Source: an uncultured Clostridia bacterium (GTDB lineage: Bacteria > Bacillota > Clostridia > Oscillospirales > CAG-272). From it: 48,778 nt of DNA. Positions 25,087-35,405 of the stretch are shown piece by piece (positions within the stretch are counted from its first letter, which is position 1; each line of letters begins with the position of its first letter). The notes under the pieces were generated by a model. That model ran no database searches. It saw nothing but the letters and a program-made list of their open reading frames with translations, and was not told the origin of the DNA. Both the position numbers and the translations under genes were made by a program. The DNA lies in assembly GCA_944381085.1 (NCBI GenBank), contig CALWJX010000017.1:1-48778 (forward strand), written 5' to 3'.

Positions 25087-25136
25087 GGCTGTTGCAAATA
25101 CACCGGGAAATGGTGTGAGCAACAGCCCGTTTTTTA
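25087..25136. terminator. Bidirectional terminator between the GH78-like gene and addA
   Basis: GGCTGTTGC (25087-25095) pairs with GCAACAGCC (25119-25127), with CACC/GGTG pairing inside. There is a T-run after it on the plus strand (25130-25135) and an A-run before it (25081-25086), which serves as the T-run for the leftward operon. Confidence 0.85.
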
Positions 25137-25179
25137 TTGCTTGATGACAGTACGATTGCCGCGTATATCCGGCAATAGC

Positions 25180-28100
25180 TTACAGATTCAACTCGACCGC
25201 CTCGCCAAAAGGCAGTGAATATATGAAAATCTTGTCGGGAGCTTTCCCGAAGATATCTTTTACGGCTCTGCGGTACTGCAAAAGCTGATTTTTATGCTTT
25301 GTCGAAAGGTTTGATTTCAAAAGTTCAATGTCATTTTTTTCGGAGTCGGTTATTCTGTCGCTTTTGTAGTCGCAGATATAAAGAGAGCCGTCCGGGTTGA
25401 TGAGAATCAGATCTATCGACCCCTGTATGTATATTTTCTTTCCGTGTACAAGCTCTTTAATTTCAGGTTTGGCGGTAAATTCCTCGGCGTTCCGGAAGAA
25501 ACCGAATCTGAATTCCTTCTTTATTTCCGAGGCGTTTCGTATTAACCGAAAAAAACCGCTTTTGAAAAACTTTTCGATTTGTCCCCGGTTGATTATATCC
25601 GCGCTTCTGCGGGTAATATATTTTTGTTCTGTAAGCCTCAATATTTCATTTTCAAAGCCGTTTTTTTCCGCGTTTTCAAAGTCGCAGTATTGTAAAAACA
25701 GATGCGCGGCGCTTCCTTTCTCGGTCGCCGTCGGCTTTTGATTGGCGGACAACAGACTCTCAAAGTCGGGATTTGAGGAACGCATAAGTTCGATTCTGGA
25801 GCTGAGCGCCTGCGCGCTGATGGATTTATAACCGTCGCGCTCTGAATTTTTTTGCCCGTCGTAGTCCTCGAACGGTATAAAAACACTGTTGTCAAGCATG
25901 TCTGGGGAGGCCTTTGACGCGGCTGCCTTAGACGGTACGTCGAGCAGAAATTTTTCACGTTTATTCGCAATATTTGCTTCTTTCAATAAACGCGAATATT
26001 TCAGAGCGTTTTCATCGGAGCGTTTAATAAGCTTTTCGGCGCTGTCGTAAATAAGCGGGTCGCACAGCCTGTTCTCGCCTTTGGTAAAAACATTTATATT
26101 GTAAGGTCTGTCATTATCGCACTGAAAGTTTGATATGGCGGATATGATCCAGGATATATAGTCCGAGTGATTCAGAAGCGCAAAAGGAGAGTTTGCGTCG
26201 GTTTCGATACCGTCTTTGAAATTTACATAGCTTTTTGAGAGTGACGCGCTTATATATAGCCTCTCTCTTGCTCTTGTCAGCGCCACATAAAGTATTCTCA
26301 TTTCCTCCTCGGCGTTTCGCAAATCAAGCTTTTGCTTTACCGCTTCATAAAGCGCTGTGGTTTTATATGCGGTTCCGTCATTGTCCTTTTTGGGCAATTT
26401 TGCCGCGAAGGTTAACGAGCGGTCAAAGATGATACCGCTGTTTTTTCGCTGCGAATTGAATCTTTTCCCGAAACCGTAGAGAAAGCAGGTGTTGAACTCA
26501 AGCCCTTTGGATTTGTGAATTGTCATTACGGTAACCGCGTTGCGCGTGCTTATTTCAGGCTCGGCGGAATTTTGCGTTGACATAATAAGCCTTTTAAAAT
26601 ATTTGAGAAAGCCGAAAAGCCCGTTCCATGAATTCCGCACATATTTGCAGGCGCAGTCGTACATGTATATAAAAGCACGGCTTTCGCACAGCTTTGAAAA
26701 CTCAGGCATTGAAGCTATAAGCTTTAAGAACAGGTCCGCGGCAAGCTTGCGGGAATCCGAGCGGAGCTTTTCAAGTGTGTTTACGAAGGAGGCGCATCTG
26801 AAGGAGAGAATTGTGGAGAGCGGATCGGTCTCGCTTGCTTTTCCGTATTTTACTACCGCGTCGAAAAGTGAATCTGATTTGTCCGCTTTTTGTCTTACGG
26901 TTATTATTTCTTCCAGCGACATGTACGGCATACCTTTGAAAGCGTTTGAAGTAAGCAACGCGCACAGGGAGGTATCGTTGTGCGGATTGTCTGTAGATTC
27001 AAGCAGACTTACAAGCGTTTTCATATCCTCACCGTCAAACAGCTCCGAATTTTCAGCTATTACATAGTCGATTCTGAGTTTTTTCAGCGCTTCGAACAGC
27101 GGCTTCGGACTGCTTTTGTCTCTCACAAGCACAGTGATATCGGAGGCTTTTATGGGCTTGTTGTCAGCCTTTATTCCCGAACGCAGCAGGTTTGCGATTT
27201 CGTTTGCGGTAACTATTGCCTCGTCGCTGACAGCATCTTCTTCACTTTGCGGATCCTCTTCGTTATTTTCATTATCCGATATTGCGGATTCCGAAGGCTT
27301 TTTTTGTATAATATTTATGTTGACCTTGGGAGAAATATAGTTTTCATAGGGTAAAGCCTTTGAAAACACGAGGTCGTCGGCTTTCGTGTAACCGATGTTT
27401 CCGCCGCAAAGCGTAAACATGTGCGAACAGACAAGATTTGTGAATTTAATAATGTTTTCATCGCATCTGAAATTGTCGGACATGAAAACCGAGCGTCCGC
27501 CGTGTTCGTCTCCGGTATATGTTTCCTGAGATAGGTATGTCGGAAATTTTTTTCTGTAGCCGGCGAAAATATCCGGTTCGGCGTCTCTGAAGCCATATAT
27601 GCTTTGTTTTATGTCTCCCACCATAAAACGGTGATTTCTGCCTATGAGCTCGAATATACGGTCCTGAATTTCGTTTACATCCTGATATTCGTCAATATAG
27701 ACCTCGTCAAAGCTGTTATAAAGGTTGTCTGCGGCGTCGCTCGGAGAGCCGTCTTCATTTTGGAGTATTTTAAGCATATACCTGGGCATATCGGAAAATT
27801 CGCATACCCCTTTTGCCCTTTTTTCTTCGCCGTAAAGCCTGTCAAAGCGGTCAAGCAGGGAATACAGCAGCATACAGTATTCGGAGCTTTTTTTAAAGTC
27901 ATTTTTTATTTCTTCTTCGTCAAAATTCAGAAACGCCTTTCCCGCTTCATTTATCAGTTTGTTTAATTTGCTCCTGGTATTTTTTATATATTCCGAAAGA
28001 TTACTTTTATCATTGCTTTTCAGCGCGGTGATTTTTACGGTTTTGCAATTTATGAAAGCGTCCTTTGCCTGAGCATATCCTGAGTTTGTCTTAATTATAA

Positions 28101-28920
28101 GTGTACGGCACCTTTCCGCGTCGCTTTGAAGTACGGGAAGATATTTTTCGCGCAAAAGTTCATTATCCGAAGCTTTTTCGGAAAGGCTTTCAAATATGTC
28201 CGAGCAGTTTTTGTACAGGGAAATAAGGTACCCGGAAACAAATTTTCCGACGTATGTAAGAAAAAACTCCTTTTGTGAGTCGTCTTCCAGTTTTTGCGCG
28301 GCGTCTTTGAGCTGATTTACTCCTCTCGGAGAGGTTATCAGTTTTGAATACAATTCAAAAAGGTTTGAATAAATATCTTGAGCGTCACGTGTCCCGGAGA
28401 AGATTGTCAACAGCTCGGTGAAGTCGTTGGAATAGCCGAGCGGCGTCAGTCTGAGGTCAGAGCATACATCATATTTTTCAAAAAAACCGTCAAGAACATT
28501 CGCTAAAATCTGTTCTCTTGTTTCTTCAAGCTCCGCGCTGTCCGCAAGCCGGGGAGTTGAGGTAAATCCAAGCTTTTCAAAGTTTGCCCTTACAGGTTCC
28601 GTGAAAAATGAGTCTATGGTGCTGATTTTGGCATTGCCCAGCATAATAAGCTGTTTTTGAAGCCTTGAATCTGACGGGTGCTCCGCTATCGCGCGGGACA
28701 GCGCGGAGGATATTCTTATTTTCAGCTCGGCGGCGGCGGCGCGTGTGAATGTAACTATCAAAGTACGCGATATGTCGGCGCAATTCTCGCCGTCTCCGAT
28801 GATTGATTTTATTATTCTTTGAGTCAAAGTAAAGGTTTTTCCCGAACCCGCCGCGGCGCTGACCAGTATTGTGGAACCCGCGGCGGATATGGCGTCTTTT
28901 TGAGATTTGGTAAATTCCAT
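25180..28920 (-). CDS. addA: ATP-dependent helicase/nuclease subunit A (AddA)
   Basis: AddA pairs with AddB to resect double-strand breaks for RecA, the Firmicutes counterpart of RecBCD. The 1246-residue protein has a UvrD/Rep helicase core. The Q motif is TKSQKDAI and the Walker A is AAAGSGKT (22-29). Walker B is DEYQDVNEIQD at about 410, and later motifs include MTIHKSKGLEF and LYVALTRARERLY. The C-terminal RecB-like nuclease has GSID (D1170), CDYKSD (D1184, K1186) and QLLQYRRA. It is the last gene of queG-addB-addA, starting 23 bases after addB. A bidirectional terminator follows the stop. Confidence 0.95.
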   Translation of the reverse strand: MEFTKSQKDAISAAGSTILVSAAAGSGKTFTLTQRIIKSIIGDGENCADISRTLIVTFTRAAAAELKIRISSALSRAIAEHPSDSRLQKQLIMLGNAKISTIDSFFTEPVRANFEKLGFTSTPRLADSAELEETREQILANVLDGFFEKYDVCSDLRLTPLGYSNDFTELLTIFSGTRDAQDIYSNLFELYSKLITSPRGVNQLKDAAQKLEDDSQKEFFLTYVGKFVSGYLISLYKNCSDIFESLSEKASDNELLREKYLPVLQSDAERCRTLIIKTNSGYAQAKDAFINCKTVKITALKSNDKSNLSEYIKNTRSKLNKLINEAGKAFLNFDEEEIKNDFKKSSEYCMLLYSLLDRFDRLYGEEKRAKGVCEFSDMPRYMLKILQNEDGSPSDAADNLYNSFDEVYIDEYQDVNEIQDRIFELIGRNHRFMVGDIKQSIYGFRDAEPDIFAGYRKKFPTYLSQETYTGDEHGGRSVFMSDNFRCDENIIKFTNLVCSHMFTLCGGNIGYTKADDLVFSKALPYENYISPKVNINIIQKKPSESAISDNENNEEDPQSEEDAVSDEAIVTANEIANLLRSGIKADNKPIKASDITVLVRDKSSPKPLFEALKKLRIDYVIAENSELFDGEDMKTLVSLLESTDNPHNDTSLCALLTSNAFKGMPYMSLEEIITVRQKADKSDSLFDAVVKYGKASETDPLSTILSFRCASFVNTLEKLRSDSRKLAADLFLKLIASMPEFSKLCESRAFIYMYDCACKYVRNSWNGLFGFLKYFKRLIMSTQNSAEPEISTRNAVTVMTIHKSKGLEFNTCFLYGFGKRFNSQRKNSGIIFDRSLTFAAKLPKKDNDGTAYKTTALYEAVKQKLDLRNAEEEMRILYVALTRARERLYISASLSKSYVNFKDGIETDANSPFALLNHSDYISWIISAISNFQCDNDRPYNINVFTKGENRLCDPLIYDSAEKLIKRSDENALKYSRLLKEANIANKREKFLLDVPSKAAASKASPDMLDNSVFIPFEDYDGQKNSERDGYKSISAQALSSRIELMRSSNPDFESLLSANQKPTATEKGSAAHLFLQYCDFENAEKNGFENEILRLTEQKYITRRSADIINRGQIEKFFKSGFFRLIRNASEIKKEFRFGFFRNAEEFTAKPEIKELVHGKKIYIQGSIDLILINPDGSLYICDYKSDRITDSEKNDIELLKSNLSTKHKNQLLQYRRAVKDIFGKAPDKIFIYSLPFGEAVELNL

Positions 28921-28943
28921 AAATCAATCTCCTGTCTGTACGG

Positions 28944-31900
28944 CTATCTTTTTATACACGCCGACGAACATCCCGAACGAATTTTGCAGAATTTGCAGTT
29001 GTCCTCCGACGGGCGTCTGGGGGCTTTTCCGGCGTAAATATCTCTTGCCACCGAAGAGACGGTATGGCGCAGGGTGTTTTCTAATTCCGACATCTCATCA
29101 GTGCTTACAAGCGGACTGCCCTTGAAAGTATTTTCCTTTGTAAGAGTAATGCCGGCAAGAATATCGGGGTCAAGACGCGCGCTAGACGCCCGGATTAAAT
29201 TCTCGTTGTTTAATATAAAACCGCTTCTGGCGGGCGTGATTTTTCCGTCTTTTTCGGACGCGGAGAGGTAAAGAGCCGCCGAGGGACGAATTATTCTGCC
29301 CTTGGTCAAATTAAGAAAATATCCGCTGTTTTCCGCCGACGCAACGGTAAACAGATATGCCGGAAGCTGCAGGTCTTTGCCGTTTGAGATTTCGTTTATT
29401 TTAAAGCTCTTACTGCCGGTTTTGTAGTCCGTTATCCGCAGGTATACCTCGTTTCCGTCGTCATAGTAGTCGATTCTGTCAACCGTACCGCACAGGCAGA
29501 CCGCGGCGGACTGCTCATCGTATGGGTCGGTTTTGATCTCAAGCGGTTTAAGCCTGCTCTCGGAACGGTCGGTTATCTTTTCTTCAAATGCCGCGATTCT
29601 GAACATTGAATCCGAGAACTCGTCAAGTATACTCTTTGCCATTATGAAAGTGAGGTCGCGCAGCCGTGAAAACCGATAGAGCAGTGAAGGGGAAAGCATA
29701 CATCCTATATTTGAAACATAATTATTTGTAAGTCTGTTTAAAATTTCCTCGGCGGTATCTTTGTCGGTTTGTCTCAGAGTCCCGTCGGGCAGGCGCAATT
29801 CGGAGATGAATTTTTCAAGCACGTAGTGAATGTAAGACCCCGAGTCCGCATAACCCACATTGTTGTGTTTCTGCTCGCGCAGATTCAGTATAAACTCTCC
29901 CCAGAATCTGTACGGACATTCGGCAAAAGCGGAGATTGTGGTTTTACTCAGGACTATACGGTTTCCGAATAACATTCTTACCTGCGCGGGATCTATATCG
30001 TTCAGGTTTTTGGCGTTTTTTTCGCCCGTGCTTTCGGATTTTCCGATGTCCAAGCGGTTTTCGGCGTCCAAGGCGTCTTTTACCGCCCGGGCGTCAAACA
30101 GTTCTTCCTTTATATAAGGGAACAGAAATTTTATTCTGTTCCATGCCCATGAAGGATACTTTATATTTCCCTCAATACCGGACGAACAGCAGGTTATAAT
30201 CAGCTTTTCGGAGGGACGGGTAAAAGCTCTGTATACATAAAAAAGCTCGTCCGATGTTATTTTGCTTTCACGGGATGACAGTACTATGCCGTACTCTTCA
30301 AGTTTTTGCTTTTCATCTTCGCGTAGGACAGAATTTTCCGAGAACGAAGCGGGAAATTCTCCCTCGCACATGCCGGGAGTAAAAACCAGCTTGATATTCT
30401 CAATTCTTAAGGTTGAAGCCGAACCTATCGTTACACAGTCGCCTACGGAGGGAACAGAGCCTATGTCGGTATTTGAGAGAAGTATTTCGATGACCGAGCG
30501 GAATTCGTCGACCGTTATTCTGATATCGGAAAGCATTGTGCCGATGTCGGTCAGCGCGGAAATTATATAATCATATATGCGTATAAGCTCACCCGCCTCT
30601 CGGGCATTGTTTAACGACAGCTCAAATTCGGCAAGAGAGGAGAGCTGTTCCGCCATCCGGGTTTCTTTTAAATATGAATACAGCGCGAAGCACATATTCA
30701 GCGGGTTTCCCTCAGATGAGTTGAGCGCGGCCGAGAGCTTCTGAAGCGGCGGAATTACCGAGGCGCGTACTTTATTTGCCGAATTGAGTATATCCTCTCC
30801 TCTCCGGCTTCTCTGAGTTGTATACCCGTCGGGATTCATGCTCCACGCGCTTTCGCAAAACAGAGAGCCGCTTATGTTCCATGTGACGCAATAATCTTCA
30901 AACAGGTCGCAGTCGCGTGAGGAGATGTCGCACAATCCGGTCTTTACAAGTGTAAGTACGTCTTCAAGCCTGTAGTTATATGAAATACACTTAAGCGAGC
31001 TTAATATAAACCTTGCCGCCGGCGTAAGGGAAAGGTCTGTGCGTTCAGAGTAGAAAAAAGGAATGTTGTGTTTGTCAAACACGGCATTTAAAATACCCTT
31101 GCGTGATTCCGCGTCTCTGGGTATTACCGCGATTTCCGAAAACAAATATCCGTTTTCCCGAGCTTCAAGTATTCTCAGCGCCATATATTCCGCTTCTTCA
31201 TATTCGTTTTTGCATACGGCAAGTTCTATTCCGCCTCTGTCCTTTTCGGATATTTCCGGAACGGAATTTTCCGAGACGGTAAAATCCCACAGGGTTTCTT
31301 CAAGTTTTTTGAGTTCCGCACTTTTCTGACGGTGGTTTTCGCCGAGCACAGTGTCGCGGGTTTCAATATTGTCCTTATGCGCAAATGAAGTGAGTTTTTT
31401 TACCGTTTGGGTGATGCTCTCGGTATATATCGAGTGAAATCCCCTCATTGGGAGGGACGCCGAGAAAATCACCTTGTCCGCGCTTTTGATTATATGACGG
31501 AGAACCGAAAGCTCAACGCCGGTAAAGTCGGTAAAAGAGTCGATGAATACCTGCTTGCCTTTAAAAAAATCATGCTCCGCCAAGGTGTCTGAAAGTCTTG
31601 AGAGAATGTCTCCTGACGCTCCGTCCCCGAAAATTTGTTCCAAGGATCTGTTGTAATTTGAATATATGAGTACAATGTCGTGTATTTTTTTTGAAAAATC
31701 CGAATTTTCCGAGTCGGAAAGCGCGTTTTCCAGCATTTCGGGAGTAATCGAATTAACTCTGAGTTCTTCCGTCAGAGAAAGCATCATTTCACAGAGCTTT
31801 TTATCGATTCTCCCGCAGGAGTATTCGAGCAGCAGAGTTGAAATTTCGTGCAGATTCCGCCACATGATAAGTCTTTTTGCCCCGGAGCTTATATCGCTTT

Positions 31901-32135
31901 TGACAAGACCCCCGTATTCACCGAATACTATTTCGGCAAGCCTTGTAAAACTGACGGTTTCAAAGTAAAGTGCGGAGCATGGAGGAAGTGACGCGAGCAT
32001 ATATTCGCTTATGTAAACCTGCTGCTCCGGAACAATCAGATATGTTTTTTTTCGTTCCGCTATGTTTTTTTCGATTTCTTTTATTATGTATGTGGTTTTG
32101 CCGCTTCCGGGTTTTCCGAACAGAAATTCAATCAT
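28944..32135 (-). CDS. addB: ATP-dependent helicase/nuclease subunit B (AddB)
   Basis: AddB supplies the second nuclease and an inactivated helicase-like scaffold that recognises Chi. From the ATG at 32135 (MIEFLFGKPGSGKTT) it has 1063 residues and a Walker A at 7-14. The RecB-like nuclease is in the last third (GTVDRIDYY, ITDYKTG, QLPAYLF). The iron-sulfur cysteines are one in AECPYRFW plus C1047, C1050 and C1056 near the end. AAGGAG lies six bases before this ATG. Reading back to 32261 would add 42 residues translated from the end of queG. The start overlaps queG by eight bases, implying coupled translation. Confidence 0.93.
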   Translation of the reverse strand: MIEFLFGKPGSGKTTYIIKEIEKNIAERKKTYLIVPEQQVYISEYMLASLPPCSALYFETVSFTRLAEIVFGEYGGLVKSDISSGAKRLIMWRNLHEISTLLLEYSCGRIDKKLCEMMLSLTEELRVNSITPEMLENALSDSENSDFSKKIHDIVLIYSNYNRSLEQIFGDGASGDILSRLSDTLAEHDFFKGKQVFIDSFTDFTGVELSVLRHIIKSADKVIFSASLPMRGFHSIYTESITQTVKKLTSFAHKDNIETRDTVLGENHRQKSAELKKLEETLWDFTVSENSVPEISEKDRGGIELAVCKNEYEEAEYMALRILEARENGYLFSEIAVIPRDAESRKGILNAVFDKHNIPFFYSERTDLSLTPAARFILSSLKCISYNYRLEDVLTLVKTGLCDISSRDCDLFEDYCVTWNISGSLFCESAWSMNPDGYTTQRSRRGEDILNSANKVRASVIPPLQKLSAALNSSEGNPLNMCFALYSYLKETRMAEQLSSLAEFELSLNNAREAGELIRIYDYIISALTDIGTMLSDIRITVDEFRSVIEILLSNTDIGSVPSVGDCVTIGSASTLRIENIKLVFTPGMCEGEFPASFSENSVLREDEKQKLEEYGIVLSSRESKITSDELFYVYRAFTRPSEKLIITCCSSGIEGNIKYPSWAWNRIKFLFPYIKEELFDARAVKDALDAENRLDIGKSESTGEKNAKNLNDIDPAQVRMLFGNRIVLSKTTISAFAECPYRFWGEFILNLREQKHNNVGYADSGSYIHYVLEKFISELRLPDGTLRQTDKDTAEEILNRLTNNYVSNIGCMLSPSLLYRFSRLRDLTFIMAKSILDEFSDSMFRIAAFEEKITDRSESRLKPLEIKTDPYDEQSAAVCLCGTVDRIDYYDDGNEVYLRITDYKTGSKSFKINEISNGKDLQLPAYLFTVASAENSGYFLNLTKGRIIRPSAALYLSASEKDGKITPARSGFILNNENLIRASSARLDPDILAGITLTKENTFKGSPLVSTDEMSELENTLRHTVSSVARDIYAGKAPRRPSEDNCKFCKIRSGCSSACIKR

Positions 32136-32979
32136 TTGATCTCCTTTCCGAATGAATATTGGAATTTCCTTCCTCATAAATTTTAAGGTTGCGAAGTAAG
32201 ACTTCCTTTTTTCTCCAAGAATAAGCTCTTTCTTTGAACTCATCGTCCGGCATATTTTCAATCATACCGTAAGTCAGAAACGGAGTGAGGTTCTCGTTAA
32301 AGAAAGGAATCGGGGAATAAATCGTGCCGTTTTTTATCGCCGCGGCGGTATACGGGCACACTGTCTGACATATATCGCATCCCCATACGGAGCCGTATTT
32401 CAATAAAAAAGCTTTATCGGAAGCGTCAAGCTCGCCTTTTCTCTGAGTGACCTCGGACAGACATGCCCCGCGGCCTTCATTTACAGGGCAGGCAAGCTTG
32501 CATTTACCGCAGGAGGGACAACGGCGTATTTGTTGTTCGGTAAAATGCCGTTCGGGATAATCGGTTATTATTTCTCCGAGAAAGACGAAGGAAGAGTATT
32601 CTTCCGTGATTAACAGTCCGTTGTCTCCGATAATGCCGATTCCCGCGAGCGCCGCGGCGTTTACCTCGCTTACCGGAGAAGAATCGGCAAATCCGTAAAA
32701 TTTATACTCCGGACAATTATTGTGTAAAAACGGAAGAATTTCGTCAAAAATTTTTTTGAAAAACAGGTGATAGTCTTTGGCAACGGCGTATGCCGATATG
32801 TTTTTCTTGCCGGTACGGCAGAGATAGGGTACCGCGAATATATAAACCGTTTTCATCCGCGAGATATCTTCACCGAGCTTGTACGGCCTTACTGTTTTGC
32901 AGGAGGAAAAAGGAACCGCTCCGAATTTTAAAATGTTTTTTTCGTTCAAAAGTTTTTTTAAGCTTGAAAATATATCCAA
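32128..32979 (-). CDS. queG: Epoxyqueuosine reductase QueG
   Basis: QueG makes queuosine from epoxyqueuosine in tRNA, the last pathway step, using cobalamin and two 4Fe-4S clusters. The 283-residue protein has the DUF1730-type domain, with D99 in ADSSPVSEVNAAALAGIG likely the catalytic Asp. Ferredoxin clusters are CPSCGKCKLACP (C154, 157, 160, 164) and CDICQTVCP (C201, 204, 208), with extra C173. It is shorter than enterobacterial QueG and lacks C-terminal HEAT repeats. The match to QueG over a generic 4Fe-4S double-cluster protein rests on the DUF1730-like part. It is first in the operon with addB and addA; the functional link is not obvious. Confidence 0.88.
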   Translation of the reverse strand: MDIFSSLKKLLNEKNILKFGAVPFSSCKTVRPYKLGEDISRMKTVYIFAVPYLCRTGKKNISAYAVAKDYHLFFKKIFDEILPFLHNNCPEYKFYGFADSSPVSEVNAAALAGIGIIGDNGLLITEEYSSFVFLGEIITDYPERHFTEQQIRRCPSCGKCKLACPVNEGRGACLSEVTQRKGELDASDKAFLLKYGSVWGCDICQTVCPYTAAAIKNGTIYSPIPFFNENLTPFLTYGMIENMPDDEFKERAYSWRKKEVLLRNLKIYEEGNSNIHSERRSND

Positions 32980-33017
32980 AATTACCTCCGTACCGCTTTT
33001 ATTCGATCTTTTCTTTA

Positions 33018-33046
33018 ATTATAACAGATATTTAACTTAAAAACAA
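33018..33046 (-). promoter_or_regulatory. Promoter of queG-addB-addA
   Basis: On the minus strand: TTGTTT (33046-33041), 17 bases, TATAAT (33023-33018) with an extended TG. It is 39 bases from the queG start. Confidence 0.65.
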
Positions 33047-33161
33047 GAAGCATTTCAATAATTCAATGACTTTTTATTTTGTCGTCATTAAACGGTCACA
33101 AACAATGATTATAATTTAGACATAAAAGGATTTAAAATCCAAAAAACGGAGGTGTTCTTGT

Positions 33162-34586
33162 ATGAATGATTTTGATAAAGACAACAACATCGGACGTGAC
33201 AATGATTTGAACATAAACAATGACATAAATGACAGCGCCGATTCCGGGAGGAATACGGATAAAAAGGATTTCGGAACTGCCGATAACTATTCGTCGGGTT
33301 ATAAAGTAGGAGAAAACGGCGAATACTCTTATGTGTACAGACCGAAAAACGAAGAGCCAAAAAGAAAGAAAAAGGGAAAAGCCAAATATGTCGTAATCTC
33401 TGTCTGCGCGGTCATTCTGTGCTTCGCGCTGACTGTCGGAGCGTTTGCCATAGGAAAGTATTCCGCCGGGCTGTCGGGCAATGATTCCGAAAGCGGGTCG
33501 GGGGATAATTTATCGGACAATATGGTAAATTTTGAGTCGGAGAGCGGCGGCGGAGAAAGTACCCTGCACAATCCCGACATAAATATAAATAAATCCGATT
33601 CAATCAAAGATGACGGCAGCAAACAGACCAGCGCGGGTCAGGCGTACAATACCGTTACACAGGTCTGGGAAGCGGTATCGGACAGCGTGGTGGAAATAAC
33701 TACGGAAATAGTGCAGAACAGTTCGTGGATGGGACAGTATGTGACCACCGGAGCCGGAAGCGGAGTCATTATTGAAAAAACCGGCTATATAGTTACGAAT
33801 AACCATGTGATTGAAGGGGCAAATACCGTAAAGGTAAGGCTGGCGGACGGCAGTGAATACGAGGCAAGTCTTGTGGGCACCGACGAGCAGAGCGACATAG
33901 CGGTTATAAAAATCGATCCGGGTGAAAAGGAACTTACCGTGGCAAGCCTCGGATGCAGCGCCGATCTTGTAGTCGGTGAGAGCGTAATAGCTATAGGAAA
34001 TCCGCTCGGCTCGCTCGGCGGAACGGTAACGACCGGTATTATCAGCGCTACCGAAAGGAATATAACGGTTGACGGAGAGGAAATGGTCCTGCTTCAGACA
34101 AACGCCGCAATAAATCCCGGCAATTCCGGAGGCGGATTGTTTAATATGGCGGGACAGCTGATAGGCGTTGTCAATGCCAAAGCGTCGGGAGACGATGTTG
34201 AAGGCTTGGGATTTGCGATTCCTATTGATTCGGCTTATGAAATAATTACCGAACTTATTCATTACGGATATGTAAGGGGAGTGGTTGACTGCGGACTTTC
34301 TCTTTACGACGTGACAAACTCTCAGGTTGCGATGGCGTATTTCGGTACAAGAAGTGTCGGCGTATTTGTGGTTGAGTCAAAATATTCCGATGAATTTCAG
34401 TATGGTGACAGAATAGTCGCAGTTGGCGGTGTTGAGGTTACTTCTTCTGACGGAGTTAAAGCCGCGCTTAAAGATTATCAGGTTGGAGACGGCGTGATAT
34501 TTACTGTTGTAAGAAACGGAAATTATCAGGAAATAAGTCTGGTGCTCAAAGAATATGTTCCGGAAAACGTGAACTTCACGGAGTAA
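33162..34586 (+). CDS. Membrane-anchored HtrA-like serine protease (trypsin plus PDZ)
   Basis: An envelope quality-control protease of the HtrA/DegP class. The 474-residue protein has an N-terminal cytosolic part rich in Asp/Asn (1-75) and one membrane span (about 76-98). A Ser/Gly-rich linker leads to a trypsin-like domain with triad H215 (TNNHVIEGA), D245 (QSDIAVIK) and S322 (NPGNSGGGLF). A C-terminal PDZ domain occupies about 390-465 (YGDRIVAVGGVEV). Substrates should be misfolded exported proteins. GGAGG precedes the ATG; TATAAT at 33110-33115 is near but its -35 is poor. The response regulator and histidine kinase follow after 118 bases. Confidence 0.93.
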   Translation: MNDFDKDNNIGRDNDLNINNDINDSADSGRNTDKKDFGTADNYSSGYKVGENGEYSYVYRPKNEEPKRKKKGKAKYVVISVCAVILCFALTVGAFAIGKYSAGLSGNDSESGSGDNLSDNMVNFESESGGGESTLHNPDININKSDSIKDDGSKQTSAGQAYNTVTQVWEAVSDSVVEITTEIVQNSSWMGQYVTTGAGSGVIIEKTGYIVTNNHVIEGANTVKVRLADGSEYEASLVGTDEQSDIAVIKIDPGEKELTVASLGCSADLVVGESVIAIGNPLGSLGGTVTTGIISATERNITVDGEEMVLLQTNAAINPGNSGGGLFNMAGQLIGVVNAKASGDDVEGLGFAIPIDSAYEIITELIHYGYVRGVVDCGLSLYDVTNSQVAMAYFGTRSVGVFVVESKYSDEFQYGDRIVAVGGVEVTSSDGVKAALKDYQVGDGVIFTVVRNGNYQEISLVLKEYVPENVNFTE

Positions 34587-34704
34587 ATAAAAACAGTAAT
34601 ACGATCGTCGGTATCGGAAGGATATCATAAAAAAATACCGAACGTCAAACGCGAAAGGCTAAAAGAATCCGAAAAACAAACATTAGGAAAGGAAAAGACG
34701 CTCT

Positions 34705-35403
34705 ATGTACCAGATTTTAGTTGTGGACGACGAAGCAAGGATTCGTTCTATCATTAAAAAGTACGCGGAATTTGAAGGACATAATGTAACCGAGGCCGGC
34801 GACGGCATGGAAGCGGTAAGGCTTTGCCGTAAGGAAAACTTTGACATCATTATTATGGATATAATGATGCCCGAGCTTGACGGTTTTTCTGCCTGCCGTG
34901 AAATCAGAAAAATATCTCAGACTCCGATAATAATGCTTTCGGCGCGCGGTGAGGAGTACGATAAAATCAACGGGTTTGAACTCGGGATAGATGATTATGT
35001 CGTAAAGCCGTTTTCTCCGAAAGAGCTTATGCTCAGAATTGAAGCGGTTATGAAGCGCGTAAATCACGACAGCTCAAAGGATATAAACGGCAAAAAGCAA
35101 AATGTTGTTATCGAGCTTGACGGCGGCGGACTTAAAGCCGATGTAACCGCAAGACTCGTGTATATACACGGGGAAAGGGTTGAAATGTCACCCAAGGAAT
35201 ATGACCTTTTCTTTTACATGCTCGAGAACCGCAATATAGCTCTTTCAAGGGAAAAGCTTATCAGTGAGGTATGGGGATACGATTTTTACGGCGACGCGAG
35301 AACCTTGGACACACATATAAAGCTTTTGCGCAAAAGTTTGGGAGAATACAGCCGGTATATCGTTACGCTCAGGGGAGTAGGGTACCGCTTTGAGGGGCAA
35401 TAA
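34705..35403 (+). CDS. OmpR-family response regulator
   Basis: A two-component transcription regulator of 232 residues. The receiver domain (1-118) has the acidic pocket VVDDE, phospho-acceptor D52 in IIMDIMMP, and K101 in VVKPF. The C-terminal winged-helix domain (about 135-230) has REKLISEVWGYDF, DTHIKLLRKSL and RGVGYRFE. AGGAAAGGAAAA lies upstream of the ATG. The cognate kinase starts three bases after the stop. Its position after htrA suggests htrA may be a target, as in CssRS-type systems; no operator repeats were identified. Confidence 0.95.
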   Translation: MYQILVVDDEARIRSIIKKYAEFEGHNVTEAGDGMEAVRLCRKENFDIIIMDIMMPELDGFSACREIRKISQTPIIMLSARGEEYDKINGFELGIDDYVVKPFSPKELMLRIEAVMKRVNHDSSKDINGKKQNVVIELDGGGLKADVTARLVYIHGERVEMSPKEYDLFFYMLENRNIALSREKLISEVWGYDFYGDARTLDTHIKLLRKSLGEYSRYIVTLRGVGYRFEGQ

Positions 35404-35405
35404 AA

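Noticed and set aside
32136..32261. Longer AddB start
   Set aside because: The extra residues are translated from the end of queG in another frame; AAGGAG and a normal AddB N-terminus support 32135.
34600..34650. Hairpin after htrA (GTCGGTAT/ATACCGAAC) as terminator
   Set aside because: No T-run follows on the plus strand, so htrA probably reads on toward the regulator gene.
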